Source: Armillaria gallica (Eukaryota; Basidiomycota; Agaricomycetes; Agaricales; Physalacriaceae). Taken from it: a stretch of 64,000 nucleotides of DNA. Each line of letters starts with the position of its first letter. Positions within the stretch are counted from its first letter, which is position 1. This document shows, in pieces, positions 21,961 through 31,981 of this stretch. The notes beneath the pieces were generated by a model. The model was not told the origin of the DNA, ran no database searches, and was given only the letters and a program-made list of their open reading frames with translations. Made by a program: the position numbers and the translations under genes. The stretch is taken from positions 6,386,001-6,450,000 of the forward strand of contig JBANDB010000003.1 in assembly GCA_037576215.1 (NCBI GenBank), written 5' to 3'.

Positions 21961-22596
21961 GACCCATAGTTGACAGGGAATGGTGGCGGGGAAAGCGGAG
22001 GAATATGCAAACCGATCGCGACCCTTGTGCGTAAACATTCCAACTGGTTCCATTTTAAACCCCTGCTCATTCCTTCACAAGGGCCCGACATGGCTTCGTA
22101 TATCACCGCCGCTGCAGGACTCGCGCAGGAATGTCTCTCTCGTGGCATTGATGGCAATTCGTCCTTTGCTCGGTCCAGTCAACAAAACGTTTCCGAAATA
22201 CATCGACTCCTCGACAAAGGCATAGCCGTTGCTCCCCGAGACTCCTCATTATTATCTCCCCTTCTTGCGCACCCTGACATGAGCGCATCACACATGCTCA
22301 TCGATAGCCCCGAGAAACCATCAATCACCTGCTTCCTCGACTGCCAAGGTGTCATCGTCTCTCCCGTCTTCATGCAGGCTTCAATACCAGCACTTCTTGC
22401 CTACAGTGACGGCGTCTTCAGCTTGACTCTGAAGGATGTATACCGCCTCTTCCGAAAGACACTGAACAGCGCCCCTCGGATGAGCAAGAATACCTCTGGC
22501 TGCGCCAGAACTTGCTATCCCGGTGTCCATTCTACCTCACCCCTGCTACCAAATCTCGTGCCTGTCCACGCTGCTGCATGGCGGTACCAGGTTTGA
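21957..22596 (+). pseudogene. AIM9-like / APH-fold, 3' fragment 1
   Basis: Begins inside the segment encoding GPIVDREWW, keeps the last intron position and the last exon: GPDMASYITAAAGLAQECLS, HPDMSASHMLI (the Asn of HxDxxxxN is His), LDCQGVI (the Trp of DWQ is Cys). These two substitutions would remove the catalytic and metal-binding residues. A frame change follows around VFSLTLKDVYRLF. It ends at the same WRYQV codons as the long copies. Upstream sequence is array body, joined at TTGGACCCATAG. Confidence 0.6.
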
Positions 22597-22936
22597 ATGA
22601 TGCAGATGGCACAAATGACACCTCCGGGGACGAGGAACTACTTCCCTAGCAGATCTTCTCTCGATTAATGTGCGCGTCCTCCAAGTCGCCATTATGTTTC
22701 ACACGCCCTCTCATGCACATAACTTTGGTGCGCATCCGCCAACTTCGACTCTACAGTGAAAGTTTATCGCTTCATGTTCTCAGAGCATTGAAACATAGGA
22801 TTCGAAGAAAACACATTGCTCGGGCGTATATTGTCAATTTGTTTGGATTTGATTGGATGTCCGACTCTCATCGATGGCTATTTTCTGCAATGCGTAAACT
22901 TCACCAACGTGCACCAATATGTCGGCCTTCTTGTCT

Positions 22937-23004
22937 TTTCTACCAGCCTATCGTAGCCTATTGGATATGCATAATGCACCGGGTTCGAGTCCTGGGGGTG
23001 AAAT
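22937..23004 (+). repeat. tRNA-like module, family F1
   Basis: TTTCTACC 22937-22944; A box TAGCCTATTGG 22954-22964; GCA-TAA-TGC mini-hairpin; T-arm CCGGG-TTCGAGT-CCTGG 22979-22995; TTTTT 23023-23027. Confidence 0.6.
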
Positions 23005-23225
23005 CGTATATACCCATGTCACTTTTTGACAATCAAGGCCGGCTGAACAAACGGTAACATGGCTGGTGTTTAGTATGTCGTATCATTCCTCCCTCTCCAA
23101 CTTTGACTCGTCAACTTTTAGTAGGAAAGGGTGTGACACTTCGTTTGAATGTAGACGCGCTCGTCCGTCCATTGTTGGCTATTTTTCCGACACTTGTCAC
23201 ATCCATTACACGGCGAAGTGGGAGT

Positions 23226-23255
23226 GCGGCCCCGACAGGTTCGATTCGTGCAGGA
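23226..23255 (+). repeat. tRNA-like module, family F2, mutated stem
   Basis: CAGG-TTCGATT-CGTG (23236-23250): one mismatch in the stem. Confidence 0.4.
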
Positions 23256-23576
23256 GGTTGTTTCGTCGGCAGTCTTTTTCTAACTCCTTCCCTCTTCTCC
23301 TACGCCGGACTCACTTGAATTACACTTGAAGAGGAAGAAGGGAAAGCCTAGTGTCTATCCGGCTCGCCGTTCTTCTGCATGGGCTGTGGTTCGAGCTGGC
23401 ATACACGCTCTTCGGGGTGCAGCTCTGTCAAATATGTGACGTCCGGTCTGGGTGTCGTCGCGTCTCCAGCACACCCGCTTTGGCTTGGAGGGATCACGGC
23501 AAGGGAGAATCCAGCTGCCTTGAGAAGGGGCGGCCCTCTCAACGTGCCGGCATCCGGCTACTACGATTACCCTCAG

Positions 23577-23630
23577 TAGCCTAGCGGAACTGCATAATCA
23601 TGTACCAGGTTCGATTCCTGGAGGTGAATT
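23577..23630 (+). repeat. tRNA-like module, family F3
   Basis: A box TAGCCTAGCGG; GCATAATC in the linker; T-arm CCAGG-TTCGATT-CCTGG 23605-23621; AGGTGAATT. Confidence 0.55.
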
Positions 23631-23788
23631 TGTCATGTTGTTTCATCTCTTCTTTTGTCAGAGCTACGATACATCGCCCACGCCATCCACTTTCTCATTC
23701 ACTCTCGTGCCAATATCCTGACTCCCTTGTCTGTCTTGCAGTTGGGCCGCCTTGGCAGAGTTCTAAAGTGAAAGCTCTGTCCACGTCA

Positions 23789-23839
23789 TAGTCTAAAGGC
23801 GAAATAAGAGTCAGTGCACACGTTCGATCCGTGTGGTGG
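23789..23839 (+). repeat. tRNA-like module, family F4
   Basis: A box TAGTCTAAAGG; T-arm ACACG-TTCGATC-CGTGT 23818-23834; TTTT then CTGTGCTGC downstream. Confidence 0.55.
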
Positions 23840-23965
23840 TCTTTATATGTTCTTGTAAGTTTGAAAATTTTCTGTGCTGCACCTACAATAAATATATTTT
23901 TTCGAACCGAAAGTTTTTTATCTTTTCCCTGCCGGAACGAAAACAATGAACATGTGAAGACACTT

Positions 23966-23980
23966 TAGCCAGTGGCTGTG
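23966..23980 (+). repeat. Hairpin motif TAGCCAGTGGCTGTG
   Basis: Full copy of the motif: AGCCA and TGGCT are inverted around one G, and TAGCCAGTGGC also fits an A box. It is followed by a decayed GTTCAGGC stretch. Confidence 0.5.
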
Positions 23981-24269
23981 TCCCGACGTTCAGGCCCGAG
24001 TCGCCCGACAGTTCTTCGTCTCAGCTGCCATGGTTACCTTCACTCAGCATCTCACCACACTCGTATCGTGCACCAAGTTTTCTCGGGATTGCTGCATTCC
24101 AAAAGGTGGTTTAGATAATTTTGGCTTATTCGGCGGCGGATAGCGACTATTTCACAGTACACCGTTGACGGCTCGATGACTGCCTACCCTACACCCCATC
24201 CACACGCCAATCTTATGTATCAAGAATGCGAGGGGATCGCATATAGGAGCACTCGGACCGCAATCCCAG

Positions 24270-24660
24270 CGAAAACGACAATGACGATGGTCAGAACTGC
24301 GACAGGACGGCGGAGTAGACTTTGAGCGCAAGGGAGAAACATGGTTGGCAATGCTACGGAGCGGAGGGCAGGGATGGTCAGTAGGTTATGGAGGAACGAA
24401 TGGGGGATGTCGAACAACGTGCCTTTGAGCATCGGCTACTGGCATGATAGACGACACCAAGACGACGGAGGTGCGAGAGACCCGCTGCTGCCACCTCCTT
24501 TTCTGCCGTCTTTCCGATGTTGTACTAGTAGCCGCCCAATGGCCCGTCCACGACTGCATCCAGCACCTCCCATAGTACACTGGACGACTATTGGATCCCC
24601 ACCCCGTTTTCGGATCCATCCCAACGGCCATGCTACTGGTGCGTCTGGTGTAGTCAGGGA
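24270..24660 (+). repeat. Repeat body segment K with right flank
   Basis: K landmarks plus a flank containing ACACTGGACGACTATTGG and CCCCACCCCGTTTTCGGATC. Near-identical to 42.73-43.09 kb. Confidence 0.45.
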
Positions 24661-24834
24661 GCATGTCTGTGCATACAACAGCCCACCGCGCGCACTCGGC
24701 TGTGGGCCTTATTTTGTACTAGATGTGTTTTACTACGAAACATCATCCACGCGCGTCCTTCGTTCTTCTTCCCCGCACAGTCGTGATACATAGCATGGCA
24801 CTCTCGTCCTCCTAGCCTTGATATAGTGAACATC

Positions 24835-24894
24835 CCATCCACATTATAGTCTAACGACATAAAAGTCAGTGCACGCGTTCGATTCGTGGGGTGG
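24835..24894 (+). repeat. tRNA-like module, family F4b
   Basis: CCATCC/GGGTGG ends; A box TAGTCTAACGA 24847-24857; mini-helix GAC-ATAAAA-GTC; stem CGCG/CGTG with one G-T wobble; TTTTTT near 24920. Confidence 0.6.
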
Positions 24895-25182
24895 TACTTG
24901 GTGATAGTATCGTAGAGTGTTTTTTCTGCTCTGTACCCCTTGTTTCTTGTTCGCAAGGGCCGCTGTATCACACCCACACTCCTCGGATAAGGTGCAGCAA
25001 ATTGTCCATAAACCGACGCTCGCCGCGAGCTATTTAGATTATATTACCTCATCCTGGTTTTGGTGATAGCCCTTCCGCTACTCGAAGTATCGGTGAACTG
25101 CTGACTAACAAACTCACCTCTCTCTGAGAAATTGACGTACGAGAGAGGATGTGCATTATTCTTGACACGTCCCCCCAACCCA

Positions 25183-25229
25183 GATAGTGGGTATGCATAA
25201 AGCACTGGGTTCGATTCCCAGAGGTTGAG
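25183..25229 (+). repeat. tRNA-like module, family F9, 5' end lost
   Basis: T-arm CTGGG-TTCGATT-CCCAG 25205-25221, then AGGTTGAG. The 5' TTCGACC present in the copies at 38.15 and 63.44 kb is missing, and the 3' partner has drifted from GGTCGAG to GGTTGAG. Confidence 0.5.
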
Positions 25230-25368
25230 TTTTTCAGTAAGCCGGTCCACATTTGTATAATGCTCCTCCACTGCGTCCGAACGAAGCGTATACCTCTCTG
25301 CTTGCTGACATTCCTTCTGGCTTAGTCTCTTTCACGCATCACGCCACCTGAGATTCATAGACCTCTTC

Positions 25369-25421
25369 GTCTAACCACTTGAACAGACGGATACACCGGG
25401 TTCGAGTCCTGGAGGTGGATT
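25369..25421 (+). repeat. tRNA-like module, family F7
   Basis: GTCTAACCACTTG; T-arm CCGGG-TTCGAGT-CCTGG 25396-25412; AGGTGGATT. Confidence 0.5.
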
Positions 25422-25587
25422 CAATATTGTGGTTTGATGCATGCTTTTATAAATTTCACGCCTACCGGAACCCCCTCTATTGAACGGAGCGGCGTTGTGC
25501 ATACTAGAATGACGGCAAGTTACGTCCAGTATCGGTTGTCTGGCAACTTGAACGTTCCTTCCGACTGTCGTGTTGTTAACACGAATG

Positions 25588-25626
25588 TCCCATGGTCAAG
25601 TGCAGGTTCGAGTCCTGGGGGTGGGA
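25588..25626 (+). repeat. tRNA-like module, family F8
   Basis: TCCCA/TGGGA ends; TGGTCAAGTGC; CAGG-TTCGAGT-CCTG 25603-25617. Confidence 0.5.
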
Positions 25627-26133
25627 TTACTAGAGGTTTCGCTGAATTTTTTGGGTGGCATTACTAACGCTCGATTTTCTGTCTAGGCAAGGTTCGAGCA
25701 CTAGGACGAAGGTTATTGAATGGAGGTAGCCGGTGTTCAGTGTAGCGCATCCAGCTTCAATAGTAAGCACGAGGATCGCTTCTGCCGGAGGTGTCTCAAG
25801 CTGGTGTTCAGTAGCTGGCCCGGATATCAAAGCATGCGTAGGATTCAACTCAGCGCAACGAAGGACAAGAGGAATTTTATCCTTGCATGTTAATGCACGG
25901 AGCGGCTGAGAGAAAGAAAGGTTCAGAGTTCTCATTATTCGCCTCGTCCTCTCTTTCTGCGTACAGGAGGTAATAAGTTCCGTATGCTGCACGCACAGAA
26001 GGTAGCTGAATGCCTGCTAGGGAATGAGGATACCTCTCTTGTCAACATTTGAATAACGACCCATCACCGTCCCATTTCTGTCGCCCGACTACGATCCCAG
26101 TGTGTTCGCCAAACCACCATGATTCGGGACGGT

Positions 26134-26666
26134 TCAAGGGGCAGACCCGTCACGGCAACATGCAGCAGAATGAGAACTGGGAGGCGTGATGGTGCTGAAG
26201 TTTAGATTTACATGCACCTGGTGAATGCCAATGAGAAGGGAGCTCTCGAGATAATGTTGATACTGGCCTGAGCAGTGTCCTCGTACAGCATGAGACCATC
26301 GAGATATTTGAGTTCCGCTTAGTATCTCCGCACCAGCATAGTCCTTATCCTCGTCCTCCGGGGTGTCATTCGAGTAAAGCACAATCACGAAGTCTCAGTC
26401 ACTTGACATTCGATTTCCTTACTGAATATCTCGACGACCTCTGCATAGACCTTATGTAATCCTCAAGCTCCTCGTCTTCCTGGGCGTGGTTCGAATAGCG
26501 CAAGGTCCACGTCGTAGTCATTGGAAATGGGACACGCGAACCATTGGAGATGGCGGACGGCGTTGATCAGGACGTACACGATGAGGCCTGCTCGTAGGTT
26601 CATGATAGTGGCGTGGGCAAGTAGCTGACGGTATCGACACGGGGTGTAATCACGGTGCCTTCGCAT
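26134..26666 (-). other. Degenerate minus-strand frame family U, copy 2
   Basis: Two open pieces in different frames: one reads RAGLIVYVLINAVRHLQWFA, the other NDTPEDEDKDYAGAEILS. Frame break lies near 26400. Homologous to the 44.5-45.2 kb copy. Confidence 0.3.
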
Positions 26667-27229
26667 TCACTGGGGAGATTCTCATGGGCCCGTCTCCATG
26701 TTCGAGTCGGTAGAAGAATAAAGGAGGAGCTGTCGCCGATATATTTCTTCGCTGTCTTGGACGAGCATGACGTTGGCTTGTTAAGCAACAGAGTAAGTAG
26801 ACAAGGACTTAAGCCAGTGGCTGTGTTTCGAATTCAGGCACGCATTCTTGGCGACTGACCATCGCTTGGCCACCTTCGCTCAGCATTTCACCACGCCCGT
26901 GTCGAGCACTAAATCTTCTCCGGATTCCAAAAGGTGATTTCAAGTTTCAATTCCAGCAGTCCTTATCGTGTATTCAATTTCTAGATAATTTTGGCTTATC
27001 CAGCAGCCCCAAGAGCCTCTAATAGCGACTATGACCCCCTCCACTTCGCGTGAGGCGCCTGTCGACCCTTCAACGTCGCCCTGATGCTATTACCACGCCG
27101 GTAGTTGAACTGCGCGCGCCGTTGCCTCCACACCCCATCCACGCACATCGGTGCCAATTTCATACATCAGGAATGACATTATCGCGTATAAGGCGCCATC
27201 TCGCAGCGGGATGGTACTCGGACCGCAAT

Positions 27230-27600
27230 CCTACAATGACGATGGCGATGCCAGGACGGCGGAATAGAATTTGAGCACAAGAGAGGGACACGGTTTGGGG
27301 GAAGGCTACCGGGCGGAGAGATTGGGATAGAAGCTTACGGAGGAACGAATGGAAGACATCCTTGGGCGTGATATAGGACAGACGACACCAAGACGACGAC
27401 GGCGCGAGCACCAGTGGCCCCCATCCGAATCTAACACGGACTCCTACCATCCTCCCCGCCTTCCTGCCATCTTTTTCCGCGAACAGCAATGTTGTAGCCG
27501 CCCAATGGCCCGTCTATTTCGCGTCTTGACTGCATCCCATGTGCTGGATGACTACGAGTACTATTGGATTCCCACCCCGTTTTCTGATCCTCACCGCACG
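27230..27600 (+). repeat. Repeat body segment K with right flank
   Basis: Diverged K copy (GGTTTGGGGGAAGGCTACCGG, cut by indels) followed by a flank reading LDDYEYYWIPTPFSDPHRT in one frame, a reading also seen at 43.0 kb. Confidence 0.4.
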
Positions 27601-27841
27601 TCATTCCCGCGACTACGCCACTAGAACCTGTACCAGTGTCAGGGAGCTTGTCTGTGCATACGACAGCCCACCACGCGCACTCGGCTGTGGGCCCATATCT
27701 TATTCACAATTTGCATTAGATGGGTTCTACTACGAAACATCATCTGCGCGCGTCCTTCTGTCCTTCATCGTGACATTATGACTCTCCCGTCCTCCTGGCA
27801 ATCCCGTCGCCTTGATATAACTTGTCCCAGAAGTGAACATC

Positions 27842-27892
27842 CCATCCACTAACGACACAGAAGTCAGTGCACACGTTCGATTCGTGGGGTGG
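27842..27892 (+). repeat. tRNA-like module, family F4b, A box deleted
   Basis: CCATCC/GGGTGG and T-arm CACG-TTCGATT-CGTG (27872-27886) kept. Nine bases that include the start of TAGTCTAACGA are missing compared with 46.4 kb. T7 follows near 27919. Confidence 0.5.
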
Positions 27893-28357
27893 TACTCAGT
27901 GATTATGAAATGGATCAATTTTTTTCTGCTCTGTACCCCTCGTTTTGAGTTCTTTCTTGTTCGCAAGGCCTCGTTGTATGGGAGATGGTGCGTCGGCTGT
28001 CAGTTGTTCATGTACGGCTCACTCATCAACCATTTTTTCTTTAGGTCTGGTCTCACTCTCTTTTGCCAAATTCATCGACTTGGAACTACCTCTCCCGTTA
28101 CCAATTCGCCCCGAATATGACGTCCTTTCTCATGCATGGATTGAAGGAACGAATATTCATCCGCTCGCCTCGTCTTGATGGTCATTCAACGATAAATGTT
28201 AATGTTCGAGTCTCTTCACCTCCGTTTCTCTTCTACATCTCACAGCACACCTATTTGGCTCAGGAGAGAAGATCGTGATTGAGTGTGTTAAGCGGGACGA
28301 GAATCGCATCCTTCTAGAACCTGTACCAAAACCCCGCTACCTCAGACACCACTCCCA

Positions 28358-28412
28358 TAGCGTAACCGTTAGCTGTTACTGATGTACCAGGTTCGAACCC
28401 TGGAGGTGAAAT
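28358..28412 (+). repeat. tRNA-like module, family F6 (reference copy)
   Basis: A box TAGCGTAACCG; T-arm CCAGG-TTCGAAC-CCTGG 28387-28403; AGGTGAAAT; TTTTT near 28440. Confidence 0.55.
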
Positions 28413-29517
28413 CCATATGTCCAAAGTCATTCAGGGCGTTTTTGTTTCAGTCAGTGGCTGTGCCTGGTATCACCTCTTGTACTTCATCATCAAGGAAATC
28501 GTTTGACTGCCCTTCCTTTCTTTCCTTGAAGAAACAATGAGTAAGGTATGCTTTGGTTGACGGATGACAGGTGTGCAAGTCCGAGAGAACATGGTGATAT
28601 GAAGAATCCTTGGTACGAGACTTGCTCTGTGCCACTTCAGGACTCTGATAAGCTTTTAGGTTGCACGTTCACACCCAGACGATTCGTGGCTTAGCGCTTA
28701 GTATGCATCCAGCCAGAGGCGCGGTGCCCAAGAAGACGCCCCGCCATCCATCGGCGTCATTCCATACCTCCTGGCCTTGATGTTCTCGAGTAAAAGAATA
28801 ACATCCCTCTTGATGTACATGCATCGATGCTGTCACCGAGAACAATGCCAAGACGCAACGAACAAGGGGACTTGGTCGCACGCCTACTCTCCTTTGCTTG
28901 TATCTACGCGTCGTTTTCCCTCTGAGTTGACGAATAGTTGTGCCGGGTATCGACCACGATCTTTTTTTAATCATCGCGGAAACCTCCTTCAAAATCGTTT
29001 CCCTTGAAGAGGTAGGAGTTCGTTAGTTTGGTTCGAAGTGCGGGAGACAGACTCTTCCTGGCAGGTCCAAATGGCATAGAGCGTGCGGTGCTGCAATGGA
29101 ATCTTTGGTACGAGATTTACTCTCTTTGTCACTTTGCGACGCTGATGACCATCTAGGTTGCGTTCACACCCAGACGATTACCGGCACGCCGAACTTCAAC
29201 AAGTGGCGCTTCCCGCCTGCTCTGCTCAGGCCCTTACATATGTCTGGACGAGGATCCTCGGCAGGCGGAACCCCATTGTCGCTCGCTGTATGAACCCGCC
29301 TAGGCCGTACGTATACGCCCATCAGATTCACGCATTCCAAAATTGTAGGATGAGCGGACGACATACGATCCATGCAATAATTTTCTTACGCCAGCCCAAA
29401 TCCTTCCATCTCTCTTAGCTCTCAGCCCTTTCGAACGTACTACCAAGAGCAGGAAATCGCATGGAGCCCTGACTGTTCCCAATAACCCGAAGGCAGAGAT
29501 GAAGTTGTAGTCTATTG

Positions 29518-29568
29518 TAGCCTATCGGCTATGCATCATGCACCAGGTTCGACTCCTGGAGATGAAAT
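29518..29568 (+). repeat. tRNA-like module, family F1
   Basis: A box TAGCCTATCGG; T-arm CCAGG-TTCGACT-CCTGG 29543-29559; run of seven to eight T near 29594 followed by AACAACCGA. Confidence 0.55.
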
Positions 29569-29870
29569 ATAGATTCTGGCATAGAGACTGAACTTTTTTT
29601 AACAACCGACGGCGGTCAAACAAGTAGTGATGCTAGTGAGAATGTATGCTTGGTATGCCCTATCATTCCTCCCGCTCGCTGACTTTGACTCATCAATTTG
29701 TTAGTGAATGCGTACCTGAGGATGGCTCTTGTCGCGTGTAACAACGTCACCACCAAGACTCGCACACGTTTCATTAACTCAGAGGAAAGGTTGCTTGACT
29801 GTAGACGTGCTCGAATTATTAGCATCTTTTCCGACACTTCTAAGTAACCACTACATGGTGAAGTAGGAAT

Positions 29871-29903
29871 GCAGCCCCGACGTGTTCGATTCACGCAGGG
29901 GTT
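29871..29903 (+). repeat. tRNA-like module, family F2, inverted stem
   Basis: CGTG-TTCGATT-CACG (29881-29895): all stem positions differ from CACG/CGTG copies yet still pair. GCCCCGA and GCAGGGG flank it. Confidence 0.55.
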
Positions 29904-30408
29904 TATAACTTCTTTGCGATGTAATTTCTTTACCCCTCCCCCTACGACTGTTACATATCAAGCGATACACACTTGAATTACACTTCTATTGAGATGGCAA
30001 GGAGTAATACAGCGCTAGAAGAAGGACGAGGAGGATGTGGTGTACGGCTCTGATCAGCCAGTTCTGAGATTGTCTCTCGCAAGGACACCTATACATCTAT
30101 GGACAACGTTGACGTAATATTGGGATGTTGTTCTTCACGTATCGACTTATAACACCCTCTCGAAATGCTCGGGTTCGCACGAATATCAAAACAGCATTCC
30201 TCCCATTCTGCTTCTTTGTCTCTTCTCAGAGACCGTCTTGATGGACGTTCAAGCTAAGTCTCGTGCATCCACCTTTGACAGTGCACCCCCTTTATCTGGG
30301 GGACAAATTCGGCAAGGCGGGACGAGAATCGCTTGCCTCTCAACGTGCTGTGCGTGCATGCCACATTACTCATCACTAAAAACGACGCGCTCGCCGGCTA
30401 CTACGACT

Positions 30409-30466
30409 ATCTCCTTAGCGTAGTGGCACTGTTGAATGCACCAGGTTCGACTCCTGGAGGTGAGAT
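30409..30466 (+). repeat. tRNA-like module, family F3
   Basis: ATCTC (30409-30413) pairs with GAGAT (30462-30466); A box TAGCGTAGTGG 30416-30426; T-arm CCAGG-TTCGACT-CCTGG 30441-30457. Confidence 0.6.
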
Positions 30467-30701
30467 ATAATATGGCTGTTTCAATTTTTTGGTCGTGGTT
30501 TTCTGTGCTCTATCTTGTTGCTCTTATTCTCCGGATGCGGCACAAGGGTTTGTATTAGCTGTGCTATATGCGTTAGGCCAAGGGGTTTTTACTACGAAAC
30601 GCCGTCCGTCCTTCGGCTTTTCTCATTCTTCTTCCCGATATCATGACTCTTTCGTCCATCTCCTGCTATGACATAGCTCTTTGCAGAAGCGAACGTTCTG
30701 T

Positions 30702-30757
30702 CCACCTCATAGTCTAACGAGACAAGAGTCAGTGCACACGTTCAATTCGTGTGGTGG
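30702..30757 (+). repeat. tRNA-like module, family F4
   Basis: CCACC (30702-30706) pairs with GGTGG (30753-30757); A box TAGTCTAACGA; mini-helix GAC-AAGA-GTC; T-arm ACACG-TTCAATT-CGTGT; TTTTTT near 30780. Confidence 0.6.
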
Positions 30758-30840
30758 CTTTGGGGGTGGTATCATATTGGTTTTTTCTGCCCTGTACCTT
30801 TCATTTGAGTCCTTGCTTGTTCTCAAGTCGATATCCATAT

Positions 30841-30892
30841 GTAGCCAAATGCGTTCGCGCAAATGCACCGGGTTCGAACCTAGAGGTGAAAT
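30841..30892 (+). repeat. tRNA-like module, family F5
   Basis: TAGCCAAATGC; CCGGG-TTCGAA-CCTAG (30868-30883), stem partly mismatched. Confidence 0.45.
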
Positions 30893-31115
30893 AAGAGTAT
30901 GTGGTCATGACGTTCTTTTGGGTGCTTTCACTGCGAGCACCACGGCATGAAGGACGCAGCTAAATTCTGCGTAAGACTGACAAGTTCAGAACCTCCCCAA
31001 GTCGGCCAAACTTTGTCAACTCACTCTTTATCTAGCAGGAAGGTGCACAGAATCTTTGTTTGTCCGTTTCTACGTTCCTCTTCGTAAGCCCATTTGTGCA
31101 CATCTTGGAGGGACT

Positions 31116-31180
31116 CTGTGACAGGGAAATAGCCAATGCCGAATGTTCAGGCCTGTCAGGTTCGAATCCTGCTAATGTCG
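31116..31180 (+). repeat. tRNA-like module, family F10 (reference copy)
   Basis: A-box-like TAGCCAATGCC, an eight-base palindrome CAGGCCTG, then TCAGG-TTCGAAT-CCTGC (31156-31172). GACA at the start can pair with TGTC at the end. Present once per large unit. Confidence 0.45.
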
Positions 31181-31300
31181 ATCACACAAGTGGTATCAAT
31201 TTGTTCTTTTTGCTGTACCACTTCTTTGCAATGCAATTCTCCAATCTTGCTTTGCTAGTCGTGGAACCATCCCGAAATTAAAACGCTCAAGTTCTAGGTT

Positions 31301-31980
31301 ATGCAGCAGTCAGTGGCTGTGCCGTAGTTTTCTTGCCAATCAATAGCCATCGATTTCATCTCACCCACCATGGTCTATGCTAATGGTTTTATTACGATCA
31401 CAACCATTGGCAAAGTTCTGGATGCTGCTACATCTCTGTGGATATAGAGGAGATGGCAAGTCGGTGCACACATATTCTTGGTGCGTCGCTGCCTGTTGTT
31501 TGTGTACGGTCCACTCAACAGCCCTTTTTTTTAGACCTAGCATCGGTTCTTTGGTCTTTGCCTACCGACTCACAGTCTATCCGGTGAGATAACATGAAAA
31601 TGATCTGATGTTTGGTTCGTGCGATCCTCCTAGCCCTGATTCTCCTACGCTCTCTCTCGTGGCTCAGTGACATTGGCTGCTAGCACTACGGCATGCTTGC
31701 ACGATGAAGGACACAATTTCTACTTCTTATTGAATCTCTCACCAGTGAAATTAAAATCTGCGTAAGACTAACAGGTTCAGAACGGTGACCTCCCCAATTG
31801 GTCTTTATCAACGAGCCTTCTGTCAGCTGTTTGTAGGGATTCCCAGCCGAGATGCCATTGAATGGAATGCTCAAGCCAGGAATATGGAGTGTGGCCATAA
31901 GGGCACTTGCCTACAGCGCTGATCTGCTTCTTTGGACCCACACGACTCGAATTTCAAAAGAAAGACTTTGGACTGACTCT
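31301..31980 (+). repeat. Spacer between array and F-box copy b
   Basis: Homologous to about 51060-51750. Contains the CAGTGGCTGTG motif at 31309 and the presumed upstream region of the F-box gene (GGCACTTGCCTACAGCGCTG). No gene seen. Confidence 0.45.
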
Positions 31981-31981
31981 C

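Larger units (their letters stand above)
17150..31300 (+). repeat. tRNA-like module array, block 2
   Basis: Holds 23 modules, four copies of body segment K, two degenerate copies of the minus-strand frame family U and one APH fragment. Module order from the left: F1 F2 F3 F4, F4b F7 F8, APH fragment, F1 F2 F3 F4, F4b F9 F7 F8, F4b F6, F1 F2 F3 F4 F5 F10. Confidence 0.7.

Noticed and set aside
22900..25700. CRISPR-like regular repeats
   Set aside because: Hairpins recur, but spacing is irregular (100-550 nt), the repeats diverge, and the host features are fungal.
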